Positions 1-9,073 of a stretch of DNA of 64,000 bases are shown in pieces. Position 1 is the stretch's first letter; the number at the start of each line of letters is the position of its first letter. The DNA comes from Bacteroidota bacterium (GTDB lineage Bacteria; Bacteroidota; Bacteroidia; J057; JADKCL01), in contig JADKCL010000065.1 in the NCBI GenBank assembly GCA_016718825.1, positions 186,001 to 250,000 of the forward strand, in the 5' to 3' direction. Position numbers and translations under genes: made by a program. The notes beneath the pieces are model-generated. The model was given only the letters and a program-made list of their open reading frames with translations, did not search any database and had not been told where the DNA came from.

Positions 1-143
1 CATTTCTACCTATTTGGATCAAATTCGCTGAATTCCAGCAAATTGACCGGTTGATTTCCAAAAGTGGACGACGACCCAACGCATCCACATCAAAATTATC
101 ATTTCCAGCAGAATTCGAATGCAAGTATGACCTTTTTCAGGTT

Positions 144-1154
144 TTATTTGATGCGACCGGCTTTGCGTTCCGCTTCCAGCCATTCAACGGTCTTCCGAAT
201 GCCCGTTTCGTAGTCCATCGGGGCATAGCCAAGTTCTTGGATAGCCTTATCGCTGGAAACAGGCCAGGAATAACTTGCCTTGCGCAACCAAGCCCGCGTG
301 AGGATCGGTGCTTTTCCATTCAACTTTGAAACCAAAGCGGCAATTCCAGCCAAAAATCCAAGCAACCAATGGGGGATGGCAAGGGTGGTCGTATGCTTGC
401 CGGTCACCTTTTCAAGTGCGGCAAATAGGTCCAGAAAGGTCACATTTGCGCCTCCGAGAAGGTAACTTTGGCCACTTTTCCCCTTCTCCATTGCCAGCAG
501 CATACCATCCACGATGTCGTCGATGTGGACAAAATTTGCGAGCTGCTTCTTGAAGCCGGGGTAAACAGCAATCTTTTTGGTAAGGTATTGATGGATGAGC
601 ATAAGATAGCCATTTTTCCGCTCGAGCGGGCCAGGGCCATAAACCCTTGTCGGATTGACCGTTACAATGTGCATGCCGTCCAAAACAAACCGCAATGCCC
701 GTTCGTCGGCCATGGCCTTCGAACTTTCATAAGCAATAAAGTAGTCGACCGTGCGGATATGGTCCTCATTTACAGGGTGTATGTTGTCTTGATCGGGTGG
801 GCCGATCGGACCTGCTGATGAGGTATTGAGGACTTTGGAAACCCCAGCCTCCTTGGCTGCTTTGAACACATTCACGGTGCCAACGACATTGACCGTGTAA
901 AAGTCACGAAAGTCAGCTGCCCAGTCGGTGGAAAGCGCCGCAAGGTGATAAACTTGGTCAATGCCAGCCATCGCCGCGCTCAGGGAGCTGGAATCTCTGA
1001 CATCCCCTTTGACTTCCACAATTCCTGGGTATTGCAAATCCGGGTTTTCGCCCATTCTACGCACGAGTGCCCTTACTTCGTGTTGCTCGTCGGCCAATCG
1101 CCTTGCTAACCTTACGCCAAGAAATCCATTGGCTCCCGTGATCAATACCTTCAT
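144..1154 (-). CDS. NAD-dependent epimerase/dehydratase (extended SDR family)
   Basis: Predicted cytosolic oxidoreductase or epimerase of the extended short-chain dehydrogenase family, acting on a nucleotide sugar, sterol or flavonol-like substrate. The N-terminus MKVLITGANGFLG carries the GxxGxxG Rossmann NAD(P)-binding motif. An acidic patch near residue 50 (GDVRDSSSL) follows, and the catalytic YxxxK appears as YESSK near residue 142. At 336 residues it has normal length for the dihydroflavonol-4-reductase-like branch. The start is the ATG directly before the Rossmann strand. The substrate cannot be inferred from its neighbours; the SixA-type gene lies upstream on the same strand 42 bp away. 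Family assignment is firm, substrate unknown. Confidence 0.9.
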   Translation of the reverse strand: MKVLITGANGFLGVRLARRLADEQHEVRALVRRMGENPDLQYPGIVEVKGDVRDSSSLSAAMAGIDQVYHLAALSTDWAADFRDFYTVNVVGTVNVFKAAKEAGVSKVLNTSSAGPIGPPDQDNIHPVNEDHIRTVDYFIAYESSKAMADERALRFVLDGMHIVTVNPTRVYGPGPLERKNGYLMLIHQYLTKKIAVYPGFKKQLANFVHIDDIVDGMLLAMEKGKSGQSYLLGGANVTFLDLFAALEKVTGKHTTTLAIPHWLLGFLAGIAALVSKLNGKAPILTRAWLRKASYSWPVSSDKAIQELGYAPMDYETGIRKTVEWLEAERKAGRIK

Positions 1155-1196
1155 TGTAGCCCTGCAAAATCAATAAACCTCATTCCTCCTGCAAAT

Positions 1197-1688
1197 CTAG
1201 GCCAACAATTTCGGTATCAAAAACCATTTCAGATTTGTTGCCCCGGGTTGCAGTTGCGCCCAGTTCTGAATATTTGCCTCGAGGCAAACCATGCCTGACG
1301 TTGGAATCACGATGTTTGCCTGCATTTGAAGGAGGTAAACCGTCAATTGCTCGAGAATCGGATTGTGTCCAAAAATCATCACGCTTCCAACATTCTCCGG
1401 AAGGGCTTGCAACATGCTCATAATGAGCCCATGGCCTGCTTCATAGAGTTTTGTCTCCACACGAATGGGTTGATGGAAATTGATTTCCCTTGCGACCGCC
1501 TCTGCGGTTGTACGCGCACGCACAGCAGAAGATGAAAGGATCAGGTCGGGCTGAAATTCGAGCTCATTCAAGGCCTGTCCCATGCGCGGGGCATCCAGTT
1601 TGCCTCTCGAATTCAGCGGCCGATCATGGTCTGACAAGCCGGTAGCCCAATCACTTTTGGCATGGCGGGCGATTACTATAGTTTTCAT
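1197..1688 (-). CDS. SixA-type histidine phosphatase
   Basis: Small phosphatase of the histidine phosphatase (phosphoglycerate mutase-like) superfamily, SixA branch; characterised members remove phosphate from phosphohistidine. The N-terminus MKTIVIARHAKSDW contains the RHA form of the catalytic RHG motif, and a second conserved histidine lies in IFGHNPILE near residue 105. The reading frame is open 17 codons further upstream, but the ATG at 1688 is preferred because AAGGAG lies about 9 bases before it and the conserved fold begins there. Length 163 residues is typical. In vivo substrate unknown. Confidence 0.85.
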   Translation of the reverse strand: MKTIVIARHAKSDWATGLSDHDRPLNSRGKLDAPRMGQALNELEFQPDLILSSSAVRARTTAEAVAREINFHQPIRVETKLYEAGHGLIMSMLQALPENVGSVMIFGHNPILEQLTVYLLQMQANIVIPTSGMVCLEANIQNWAQLQPGATNLKWFLIPKLLA

Positions 1689-1749
1689 GGTCTTATTCTC
1701 CTTTTGGCCGATTGGCGGCTCCTGCGATTGATCAGCCAAATATAAAAAA

Positions 1750-1775
1750 GAAAGCCCGGCATTTGCCGGGCTTTC
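1750..1775 (-). terminator. Intrinsic terminator of the T9SS gene
   Basis: A perfect 11-bp stem (GAAAGCCCGGC and its complement) with a 4-base ATTT loop is flanked by T-rich sequence on either strand. It lies 25 bp after the stop codon of the minus-strand gene ending at 1800, so it mainly serves that gene. Confidence 0.85.
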
Positions 1776-1799
1776 TTTTTAAGTGGACTGAAGTCCAAA

Positions 1800-4514
1800 T
1801 TATTTTACCACCACGACACGCAAGTGGCTCTGATAGCTGCCTTGTGCATTGGTGAAGTTAGCCTTCACCAGGTAGATTCCGGCTGGAAGTGCCTGGGTGT
1901 TGAATTCGACCTCGCCTTGACCAGCGCCAAACTGGGAGTTGGTCAACTGTGCGACCGGACGTCCGTCGATGCTGTAGGCATTGAGGGTGACGCGGGTAGC
2001 TTGTGGCAAGTCAAACTTGATCGATGTCGAGGCAACGGCAGGATTTGGAACAGCCTGAAGCTTGATTCCGCTGCCTGCTACGACTTCTTCCGGCTTCGCT
2101 ACGATGGTCGAGGACTTCCATGCACCGCGACCGTAGGTTGAGATAAATACCGTGTTATCAGGAGAATAGCGATAATTGTTGATATCGGTAAATTCCATGT
2201 ACCATTTGCGAATGACGATGTCGGTCACAGGAACGTTGCCGATTGCGCTTCCTTCGAAGGTCCAGCTTACGCTTCCGTTTTCGTAGTCGCTCGTGGTGGA
2301 GTAGATCCCTTCTTCGGTGCCGAGCAAAATCGCCCTGTTGCTGGCATCAGGGTGGAATGCGGCAGAATGCACAGGAAGGTTGGCTTCCAAGTTACCTTGG
2401 AGGCTACGCCATGTCGGCGCAATTGCCTTTGCATCATTGGTGATGTAAACACGGTCATCCCCGTTTGCAAAGCCACCGAAGGTGACGATCACGTTGTTGC
2501 TGTTGGTCGGATCGACTTCAATGTCGGTGATCCAACGGCGAGGAAGCGTGCCGCCATCGATGCGTACTACGTCGGTCGTGACGCAGAAGCTCTCAGGACG
2601 GTGTGCACCGACAAGTCTAAAAACATCACCATTGTTGGTGGCAACATAGGTATTGTGCTCGGCATCATTGGAGGAAGTGATCGCAGTGAAATACTTCCTT
2701 TTACCGCCGGGAAGATTCTGCGTGATCAAGTCATCGGAAACCCTGTTCCAGGTAGGAACGGAGTCAATGCCGCCAAATGGATTTTGGCACATCCAAATAA
2801 AGTTGCCAGAGGCCAAGAACACGTACATTGGCGTATTGAGGATCGAAGTATCGTTGCTCAAGCTGCCGGCAGGGATGTATTCATCAAAGCAGAAAGGCAT
2901 GATAGGTGCTGTGGAACGATCATATATACCGCCACCACCGACGGATAGCGTTGCGCGGTCGATGATCATCGAGTCAGGAGCGACGCCCCAGCAGGAATTG
3001 ACAGAGTCAACCGGGAATCCATAAAAGTCTTCAAACGTTGCGCCCTGTGTGAGCGAACGTTGCACACCACGATCTTCAGCCTTGGCAACGACGAAGTTCT
3101 CTGGCATAATGGTAGACCAGCGTGCCAAACCGCCACCGGTCAACGAAGCTGAGTGGATGTCGTTGTATTGCTGATTTTCTGGTGCTGATGACCCGTTGTT
3201 GTGTGCGGAGATTCCGTGGAAGCGGTCGGAAACAAGGACTTTGAAGCTTGGGGATGGGCTGATGCCGTACAGGTGGGCATTGTTAAAACCTTTGGTACGG
3301 AAGGAATAGGAGTCTCCCAAGTCACCTGAACGCACGATTTCGTGGTCGGTACCGACATACATCACCGAGTCAGCGTTGGGATCAAATGCCATGGCAAGTT
3401 GGCCCAATGGCACGTAACGGGTGCTAAAGCCTGGGACAAAGCTATGTGATGCAGCGTCGATCCAGCCATCTACATTGCTGTAACGGTACATTTTTGTGCC
3501 ACCGATGAAGACCACGTTTGGATCGACTGGCGGAACAGCAAGGAACATGGAATAAAGTCCTTTGTTTTGGAATGGCTTGAAAATCGCCGACTCATAAGGC
3601 GAAATTCCAATCCAGGTATAGCCATTGTCCACCGACTTCCAAACGCCAGTGCAGTTACCTGTAACGTCATTGGCACCGGTCAGGTAGATGATATCAGGGT
3701 TGGAAGGTGCAACGGCAACGGCAATACGATAGCCACCGATGCGATTGTTAGGAGCGGCTGTGCCCACTGGAAACGTGGAATTGATGGCAGATCCAAAAGT
3801 CTGTCCACCATCAGTAGAGCGGTAGAGCGAGTCTTTTGTTGCTGCATACACCACGTTGTTATTGGCAAATTTTGCCTCTGTGATGATGTTGTTCATGAAG
3901 TAAGTGGTGCCGGTTGCTTTGGTCACCGTGCCAAGATCGGCATTGTCGCTCCAATACAGGCCCTTGAGGGAGCCTACGAGCGTGCGACCACCTTTGGTCG
4001 CAACGGTTTGGATGGACATAAAGTCGCCGCTGTAGCGCACTGAGCTGTTGTTCCAAGTTCCATTGTTGTGGCTCCAAGTAGCGCCACCGTCGTTGGAAGA
4101 GAAAACGCCCTCGCCAGGCTGACTTGAAGCCTTGAGAAATCCATTTTTCAGGGTACGAATGGAGTCAACGCCCCAAGTGCCACCCCAAGTGGATTCAGGT
4201 CGGAAGTAGTAAGCTTCGCCTGTTCCGACATAAATATTACTTCCGTCGACTGCGATACATGAAACCGCAAGGTTCTCAGCCAAACCGCTGACCATGCTCC
4301 AAGAGGAGCCACTATCGGTCGATTTCCAGAGTCCGCCACCAACGGATCCAGCCCAAACGTTGCCGCTGCCGTCCACAACAATGGCACGAACGTGGTTACC
4401 GGTGTTGTTTGGGCCGATTTCTTCCCAAGCAAGGTTTAGTTGTGCTACAGCGACGTTGTTGCCAAAAAACAGCAATGACATCGCCAAAGCGAATAAAATG
4501 GTCGATCTTCTCAT
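1800..4514 (-). CDS. Secreted BNR/sialidase-like repeat protein with T9SS sorting domain
   Basis: Large exported protein (904 residues). The preferred start is the ATG at 4514, giving a Sec signal peptide (MRRSTILFALAMSLLFF.. with cleavage after VAVAQ); the open frame 30 codons upstream lacks a signal character. The body contains recurring Asp-box/BNR-like motifs such as GLWKSTDSGSSW, SVDNGYTW and STDGGQTF, typical of VPS10/sialidase-like beta-propellers. The last ~85 residues (PNPAVASTS..., ending YLVKANF...LRVVVVK) match the type A T9SS C-terminal sorting domain, so it should cross the outer membrane by T9SS and be released or anchored. No sialidase catalytic residues are claimed. A promoter and a terminator fit a single-gene transcript. 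Confidence 0.88.
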   Translation of the reverse strand: MRRSTILFALAMSLLFFGNNVAVAQLNLAWEEIGPNNTGNHVRAIVVDGSGNVWAGSVGGGLWKSTDSGSSWSMVSGLAENLAVSCIAVDGSNIYVGTGEAYYFRPESTWGGTWGVDSIRTLKNGFLKASSQPGEGVFSSNDGGATWSHNNGTWNNSSVRYSGDFMSIQTVATKGGRTLVGSLKGLYWSDNADLGTVTKATGTTYFMNNIITEAKFANNNVVYAATKDSLYRSTDGGQTFGSAINSTFPVGTAAPNNRIGGYRIAVAVAPSNPDIIYLTGANDVTGNCTGVWKSVDNGYTWIGISPYESAIFKPFQNKGLYSMFLAVPPVDPNVVFIGGTKMYRYSNVDGWIDAASHSFVPGFSTRYVPLGQLAMAFDPNADSVMYVGTDHEIVRSGDLGDSYSFRTKGFNNAHLYGISPSPSFKVLVSDRFHGISAHNNGSSAPENQQYNDIHSASLTGGGLARWSTIMPENFVVAKAEDRGVQRSLTQGATFEDFYGFPVDSVNSCWGVAPDSMIIDRATLSVGGGGIYDRSTAPIMPFCFDEYIPAGSLSNDTSILNTPMYVFLASGNFIWMCQNPFGGIDSVPTWNRVSDDLITQNLPGGKRKYFTAITSSNDAEHNTYVATNNGDVFRLVGAHRPESFCVTTDVVRIDGGTLPRRWITDIEVDPTNSNNVIVTFGGFANGDDRVYITNDAKAIAPTWRSLQGNLEANLPVHSAAFHPDASNRAILLGTEEGIYSTTSDYENGSVSWTFEGSAIGNVPVTDIVIRKWYMEFTDINNYRYSPDNTVFISTYGRGAWKSSTIVAKPEEVVAGSGIKLQAVPNPAVASTSIKFDLPQATRVTLNAYSIDGRPVAQLTNSQFGAGQGEVEFNTQALPAGIYLVKANFTNAQGSYQSHLRVVVVK

Positions 4515-4634
4515 AATTCCCAGTAAATTTTTGCCTACAAAAACTGTCAAAAAAAGCAATTTAATATGAGGCATACAAACATTGGCTGGGATTTTTTGGC
4601 CCAACAGCCATTGTCCATGACCTGAAGTACACAG

Positions 4635-4665
4635 CTAAGGTAGTGGATGCGCCCTATTTTTCCAA
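4635..4665 (-). promoter_or_regulatory. Bacteroidota-type promoter of the 4514 gene
   Basis: Reading the minus strand, TTG (4665-4663) is followed after exactly 20 bases by TACCTTAG (4642-4635), close to the TTTG-N20-TAnnTTTG consensus. The implied leader is about 115 bases long. Confidence 0.55.
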
Positions 4666-4807
4666 TTGTTTGAAATGGATTCGATTACATAGTAGCGATC
4701 TTGCGATCGCATCATTATCCACTTCAATTGATGAAAATCAATGAAAATGCTGCTCCCGCTGTTGCGCAGTTGGTGCAAGAGATGACTCAAAAAAAAACAG
4801 ATTTGAC

Positions 4808-5683
4808 TCAGATGTGACGTTCGGCATGGTAGCTCGAACGCACCAATGGACCGCTTTCAACAAATTTGAATCCCATCTCGATTCCCTTTTCGCGGTAATG
4901 AGAAAATAAGTCTGGATGGATGAATTCCTGAACCGGAAGGTGCATTTTGGTCGGTTGAAGGTATTGCCCGATCGTCAAGACATCGCAACCGTGGTTCACG
5001 AGGTCTTGCATGATTTCATACATTTCCTCAACCGATTCGCCCAAGCCAACCATCACACCCGATTTTGTCCGAATTCCAGCAGCTTTTGTTCGCTGAATCT
5101 GCTCCAAGCTCCGCTCGTACTTCGCTTGTGGACGCACCTTGCGGTACAGCCGCTTCACGGTTTCCATGTTGTGAGAAATGATCTCCGGCGCAACATCCAA
5201 CATGAGCTGCAAAGCCTCCCAATTGCCTTTTACGTCTGGAATCAAGGTCTCAAGCGTGGTGCCTGGGCTCAATCGCCGCACTTCTTTCACCGTTTCGGCC
5301 CAAATCTGCATTCCACGGTCGTTCAACTCATCGCGATTGACAGAGGTGATCACAGCATGTTTGACCCCCATGAGTTTGATCGCTTCCGCAACCCGTAGGG
5401 GTTCGTCCAAATCGAGCTCGGTAGGACGACCTGTAGCCACCGCACAAAATCCACAGGAGCGGGTACAAACATTGCCCAAAATCATAAAAGTCGCCGTTCC
5501 AGCGCCCCAGCATTCGCCCATGTTGGGGCAACGCGCACTTTCGCAGACGGTATGGAGCTTGTGCTCGTCGATGATGCCACGCACATCGGTGAAAGTTTTT
5601 CCATACGGAAGTTTTACCCTGAGCCAGTCAGGACGTTTTCCGTTGCCAGGCATGTTTTGGCTGATGACAGGTAGCTCAATCAT
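4808..5683 (-). CDS. lipA: Lipoyl synthase
   Basis: Radical-SAM enzyme that inserts two sulfur atoms into protein-bound octanoyl groups to form lipoyl cofactors of pyruvate and 2-oxoglutarate dehydrogenases and the glycine cleavage system. Both cluster motifs are visible: the auxiliary cluster CxxxxCPNxxECW as CESARCPNMGECW, and the radical SAM CxxxCxxC as CTRSCGFC. The C-terminal RSSYHAE is also characteristic. The frame is open from a TTG at 5704, which would overlap the upstream gene; the ATG at 5683, four bases after that gene's stop, is preferred. About 291 residues, normal length. Probably co-transcribed with the outer-membrane protein gene upstream. Confidence 0.96.
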   Translation of the reverse strand: MIELPVISQNMPGNGKRPDWLRVKLPYGKTFTDVRGIIDEHKLHTVCESARCPNMGECWGAGTATFMILGNVCTRSCGFCAVATGRPTELDLDEPLRVAEAIKLMGVKHAVITSVNRDELNDRGMQIWAETVKEVRRLSPGTTLETLIPDVKGNWEALQLMLDVAPEIISHNMETVKRLYRKVRPQAKYERSLEQIQRTKAAGIRTKSGVMVGLGESVEEMYEIMQDLVNHGCDVLTIGQYLQPTKMHLPVQEFIHPDLFSHYREKGIEMGFKFVESGPLVRSSYHAERHI

Positions 5684-5687
5684 TTGA

Positions 5688-6410
5688 TTACCAAGTGTTT
5701 CCAATCAATAGTTCAATGGATCCGCCGATAAATCCCTGCCGATTGGCCGTAAAACCAAACATTGGCAGCTTTTTCGCGAAAATGTCGGCAAACATCCCCA
5801 ATTCGATGCTGCGAATATAAGCCGTTCCAGATGAAAAATCCACCGAGGTGGCGGCCTTGATCCGCGCTCCCGGGATCATGAAAATTTCATTCATCCCCAA
5901 AAAGTAGTCGCCTACACCATATATATTGGAGTAGTTGTATTTGGTGTGGTCATATTTGTGGATCTCCTTGAAGGCTTGATTGCCGTTGAAGGGCACGGCT
6001 ACCTCCAAATAATACGGTTTCATCAGTGCAAGAAGTGGCCCTGCAGAGAAATGGCCCTTCAGACCAATGCGATTAAAGACGCCCTTGGAAATCAACTTCC
6101 TTGAGACCCCAAACATCGGCGCCAAGACGTAGCAATAGTTCAGTTTGTCATAGACATAGTCCTTCCCACCTTGATCCTTGTAGGCACTTTCGATCTTCAG
6201 TTCCTTCGGATTCTTGTAGGAACTCAATGACAACCCGATCGAATAATCCCATTCGCCCCGCAAAACAAGGTATTGCACATCAAAGCCTATCCCAAAAGAA
6301 TGGGCCATCACACCGAATGCCAATCCTGCGGAGGCAGGTTTGACCTCAGGTTGCGCCCAAGTAAGAAGGGGAACCAACAAAAGCAATGTGAGAAGCAGCC
6401 GCTGTCGCAT
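5688..6410 (-). CDS. Predicted outer-membrane beta-barrel protein
   Basis: Exported 240-residue protein of unknown function. The N-terminus MRQRLLLTLLLLVPLLTWAQ is a clear Sec signal peptide with cleavage after AQ. The mature part consists of alternating polar/hydrophobic strands rich in Gly, Tyr and Phe (SFGIGFDVQYLV, WDYSIGLSLSS, AYIRSIELGMF), as in small outer-membrane barrels, and it ends in Trp, a common terminal aromatic of barrel proteins. It is four bases upstream of lipA on the same strand, suggesting co-transcription, but a functional link is not evident. I do not recognise the family by name. Confidence 0.65.
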   Translation of the reverse strand: MRQRLLLTLLLLVPLLTWAQPEVKPASAGLAFGVMAHSFGIGFDVQYLVLRGEWDYSIGLSLSSYKNPKELKIESAYKDQGGKDYVYDKLNYCYVLAPMFGVSRKLISKGVFNRIGLKGHFSAGPLLALMKPYYLEVAVPFNGNQAFKEIHKYDHTKYNYSNIYGVGDYFLGMNEIFMIPGARIKAATSVDFSSGTAYIRSIELGMFADIFAKKLPMFGFTANRQGFIGGSIELLIGNTW

Positions 6411-6455
6411 GGTTAAAAATAAGGATTCTATGATTCTGATTCAAGCATGGTGCAC

Positions 6456-6956
6456 TCAAAAGCTGCCTACGAGGTCAATGTGAAATGTCAAACGTGCATT
6501 CGCTGGAATTTTGGGGGGCAACTTGACATCTTTCCCGTTGGCATCCTTGCCATCACCGTATCCGAGTGCGGGTGGAATGGTCACGATCGCCTTGGTACCC
6601 AACCGAAGCTTTCTTGCAGCAGATTCGATTCCAGGGATAACTTTTCCCGAACCAATTGTAAAATCGAGCGGGGTGCCTCGGGTGTAGGAGTCATCAAAAA
6701 CGGTTCCATCATCCAAAATTCCTTGATAATGCATGGAAACATGTTCGCCATTCTGCGGAATATCGCCGGTTCCAGCTTTTACCACGTAGATCCCGATGCC
6801 ATCCGGGTAAATTTTGATTTTCGAACTGTCTAGAACCACATAGGGCTCAAATGTGCCGTTCTGTGCATCCATCGGATGTTTTCCGCTTTTGCCGCAACCC
6901 GCCACAAGCATCGTGAAAATCGCGCAACCCAACAGGCTGAAAAGTAAACGGTACAT
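6456..6956 (-). CDS. FKBP-type peptidyl-prolyl isomerase lipoprotein
   Basis: Periplasm-facing lipoprotein with one FKBP domain, catalysing cis-trans isomerisation of prolyl bonds in exported proteins. Starting at the ATG at 6956, the N-terminus MYRLLFSLLG..LVAGC has a lipobox ending at Cys. The FKBP core spans roughly residues 60-165 with YQGILDDGTVFDDSY, GSGKVIPGIE and ALGYGDG, all hallmarks of the family. An ATG seven codons upstream (6977) overlaps the previous gene and weakens the signal peptide. The chosen start lies four bases after the stop of the nrnA-like gene, indicating one operon. Confidence 0.92.
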   Translation of the reverse strand: MYRLLFSLLGCAIFTMLVAGCGKSGKHPMDAQNGTFEPYVVLDSSKIKIYPDGIGIYVVKAGTGDIPQNGEHVSMHYQGILDDGTVFDDSYTRGTPLDFTIGSGKVIPGIESAARKLRLGTKAIVTIPPALGYGDGKDANGKDVKLPPKIPANARLTFHIDLVGSF

Positions 6957-6960
6957 ATTT

Positions 6961-8004
6961 CTAGTATTTGAGCGCATCCTTGTATTGCTCCAACAACTTC
7001 AAAAACTTCTCTTCTGTTGCCTCAATGTTCAAATCAACTTTTCCACCGGAGGCATTGTAATGTCCACCCCCGCCGAAATGAGCGGCAAATTCGTTACAGG
7101 CAAATTTGCCGATACTCCTGAAGCTGAGCTTGGTACCGCGGTCAGATGCCTTGAGGAGTACGCCGAAATTGATGCCTTTGAGACTCAAGCAATAGTTGAC
7201 AAGTCCCTCTGTGTCGCCTGCGCCCAAATCAAAACGAGCACCTTCGGCGCGGGAAACGGCCATGTAGGCGGTATTGTATTCAGGGAGAACCTTCAGCTTC
7301 TTGTAAAGCATGAATCCCAGGAAACGGGTGCGCTTTTCGCTGAAGTTGTCATAAATAAGGTTGTGGATATGGCCGACATCGATGCCGGCTTGCAAAAGGT
7401 CGGCAGCAATCAGGTGCACCTCGGGGGTGGTCGTGGAGAATCGAAAGGATCCGGTATCGGTCATCAGCCCCACGTAGATGTTTTCGGCGACCGCTTTGTC
7501 GATCAAGGGAGCGGTTCCGAGCTGTAGCAACAGGCGATAAACCAACTCCGCTGTGGAGGAGAGTCCGGCCACGTGAAAGTTGTAATGCGCAAAATCTTCA
7601 GGATCAAGGTGGTGATCGATGAGGACAATCTCGGCAGTGGAACTGCGGATCATGGCTTCGAGCTCGCCAACGCGTCGGAGGGCGTTGTAATCGAGGCAGA
7701 ATATCAAGTCTGCAGCAGTAAACAAAGCTGCGGCTTCGGCAGGTTTCGTGCTTGCATCGATCACTTCATTGGATCCGTCGAGCCAAGACAGGTATTGATC
7801 GTAGGCATTGGGTACAACAACGGTTGCCTCCTTGCCCATTTTTTTCAGCACTCTCCAAAGTGCGAGAGACGACCCCATGGCATCGCCATCAGGGTTGGGG
7901 TGCGTGGTGATCACGATGGAGCCACAATTTTGAAGCCTTTGCGACAGGCGTGCCACGGAGTCTGTGGTGTACAGAGCCAACCGTGAGCTGATTTCAGTCA
8001 ACAT
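6961..8004 (-). CDS. nrnA: DHH-family phosphoesterase (NrnA-like oligoribonuclease/pAp phosphatase)
   Basis: Cytosolic DHH/DHHA1 phosphoesterase; relatives degrade short oligoribonucleotides and dephosphorylate 3'-phosphoadenosine-5'-phosphate. The DHH domain shows THPNPDGDAMGSS, CLDYN and the name-giving IDHHLDPED; the DHHA1 domain ends with GGGGHYNASG. The ATG at 8004 is chosen because the conserved domain begins soon after and AGGA lies just upstream; the open frame for 45 codons before it has no homology-like character. 347 residues, normal length. First gene of an operon with the FKBP lipoprotein. Confidence 0.9.
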   Translation of the reverse strand: MLTEISSRLALYTTDSVARLSQRLQNCGSIVITTHPNPDGDAMGSSLALWRVLKKMGKEATVVVPNAYDQYLSWLDGSNEVIDASTKPAEAAALFTAADLIFCLDYNALRRVGELEAMIRSSTAEIVLIDHHLDPEDFAHYNFHVAGLSSTAELVYRLLLQLGTAPLIDKAVAENIYVGLMTDTGSFRFSTTTPEVHLIAADLLQAGIDVGHIHNLIYDNFSEKRTRFLGFMLYKKLKVLPEYNTAYMAVSRAEGARFDLGAGDTEGLVNYCLSLKGINFGVLLKASDRGTKLSFRSIGKFACNEFAAHFGGGGHYNASGGKVDLNIEATEEKFLKLLEQYKDALKY

Positions 8005-8156
8005 ATCCTGCAAAACTAACAATTTTTGAGGTAGGCAGGGAGAATAGTGATGCGCCTTCCCGAGGCTTGGGCAATTGGCAAAGTGGATGGATTTTGATGC
8101 GCTTCGGGGCATTTTTTGATGGAAAGCGGTTTTTGGCACATTTTAGACGAAAAAAG

Positions 8157-8189
8157 TTTGGAATAGGAAAACTTGTCAGACTAATTTTG
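8157..8189 (+). promoter_or_regulatory. Promoter of ndk
   Basis: TTTG (8157-8160), a 21-base spacer and TAATTTTG (8182-8189) match the Bacteroidota sigma-A consensus; the -7 element lies 25 bases before the ndk ATG. Confidence 0.65.
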
Positions 8190-8214
8190 CCGCTCACAAA
8201 ATTGAGAAGCAACA

Positions 8215-8634
8215 ATGAGCGGAAAACTCACATTTACCATCATCAAGCCCGACGCAGTTCGCAACGGGCATGCAGGCAAAATCATTGATCAAATCATCGA
8301 AGGCGGCTTCAAAGTGCGCGCCATGAAGATGGTTTGGTTGAGCGACAAGACCGCAGGTGACTTCTATGACATTCACCGTGAGCGGTCATTCTTCAAAGAG
8401 TTGGTCGATTTCATGACGAGCGGACCTTGTATTCCGATGATTTTGGAGAAAGACAATGCAGTTGAGGACTTTCGCACCCTGATCGGAGCGACGAATCCTG
8501 CAAATGCTGCTCCCGGAACCATCCGTAACCGATTTGCCAAGTCGATTGATGCAAATGCCATCCATGGATCCGACAGCGACGAAAACGCGCTGCGTGAAGG
8601 TAGTTTCTTCTTTGCGTCAATGGAGACGTTCTGA
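8215..8634 (+). CDS. ndk: Nucleoside diphosphate kinase
   Basis: Transfers the gamma-phosphate between nucleoside tri- and diphosphates through a phosphohistidine. The sequence opens MSGKLTFTIIKPDAV, the conserved nucleotide-binding start. The active-site histidine is in NAIHGSDSDENA, with the family's SD.. after it, and the C-terminus carries the E...F motif. 139 residues is the standard length. It is monocistronic: its own promoter lies upstream and a strong terminator follows 24 bases after the stop. Confidence 0.97.
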   Translation: MSGKLTFTIIKPDAVRNGHAGKIIDQIIEGGFKVRAMKMVWLSDKTAGDFYDIHRERSFFKELVDFMTSGPCIPMILEKDNAVEDFRTLIGATNPANAAPGTIRNRFAKSIDANAIHGSDSDENALREGSFFFASMETF

Positions 8635-8657
8635 GGCATAATTTCTTGATTGTCAAT

Positions 8658-8690
8658 GAAAAACGGGCGGCTTTTCAACCGCCCGTTTTC
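8658..8690 (+). terminator. Intrinsic terminator of ndk
   Basis: GC-rich stem AAAACGGGCGG with its exact complement, an 8-base loop (8671-8678), then a T-containing tail. It lies immediately downstream of ndk. Confidence 0.85.
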
Positions 8691-9073
8691 TTTGGTGGTG
8701 AATGTGCAAAAACACCCAAGCCGCGGAAATGGGGGAGGAACCCCTCCAATTCGATCTCATGTAGACCCCGACGAAGCGGAAAAGCGGGACCTTGCCAGTA
8801 AGTGGACTTTTTTAGAAGGGTTGGTCGGGCTGCAGTGACGGAAGAATTGTAAGGAAACCCTTCGTTTTTTTGACGAATGGAGCCTTTTATTCATTCAAGC
8901 GACCAAATTGTCTGTCCAAAAGAAACGAATTTCCACCATCCAATCGTTCCATCCTTGCACATCCTTAGAAAGATAGCGACGAAAAATTCCGTTTTAATGT
9001 CGTTTTTTACCCCAAGAATCCTTAAATTGAGCCGATTTTAGGAATATTTGGGTATTGGAAATCGGATTTTTGG
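8691..9073. other. Intergenic region without recognisable gene
   Basis: About 380 bp between ndk and the next plus-strand gene. Only a short open frame (8650-8838) overlapping the terminator is present and it looks random. I see no tRNA-like fold and no convincing promoter box, although a promoter for the gene at 9074 is expected here. Confidence 0.5.
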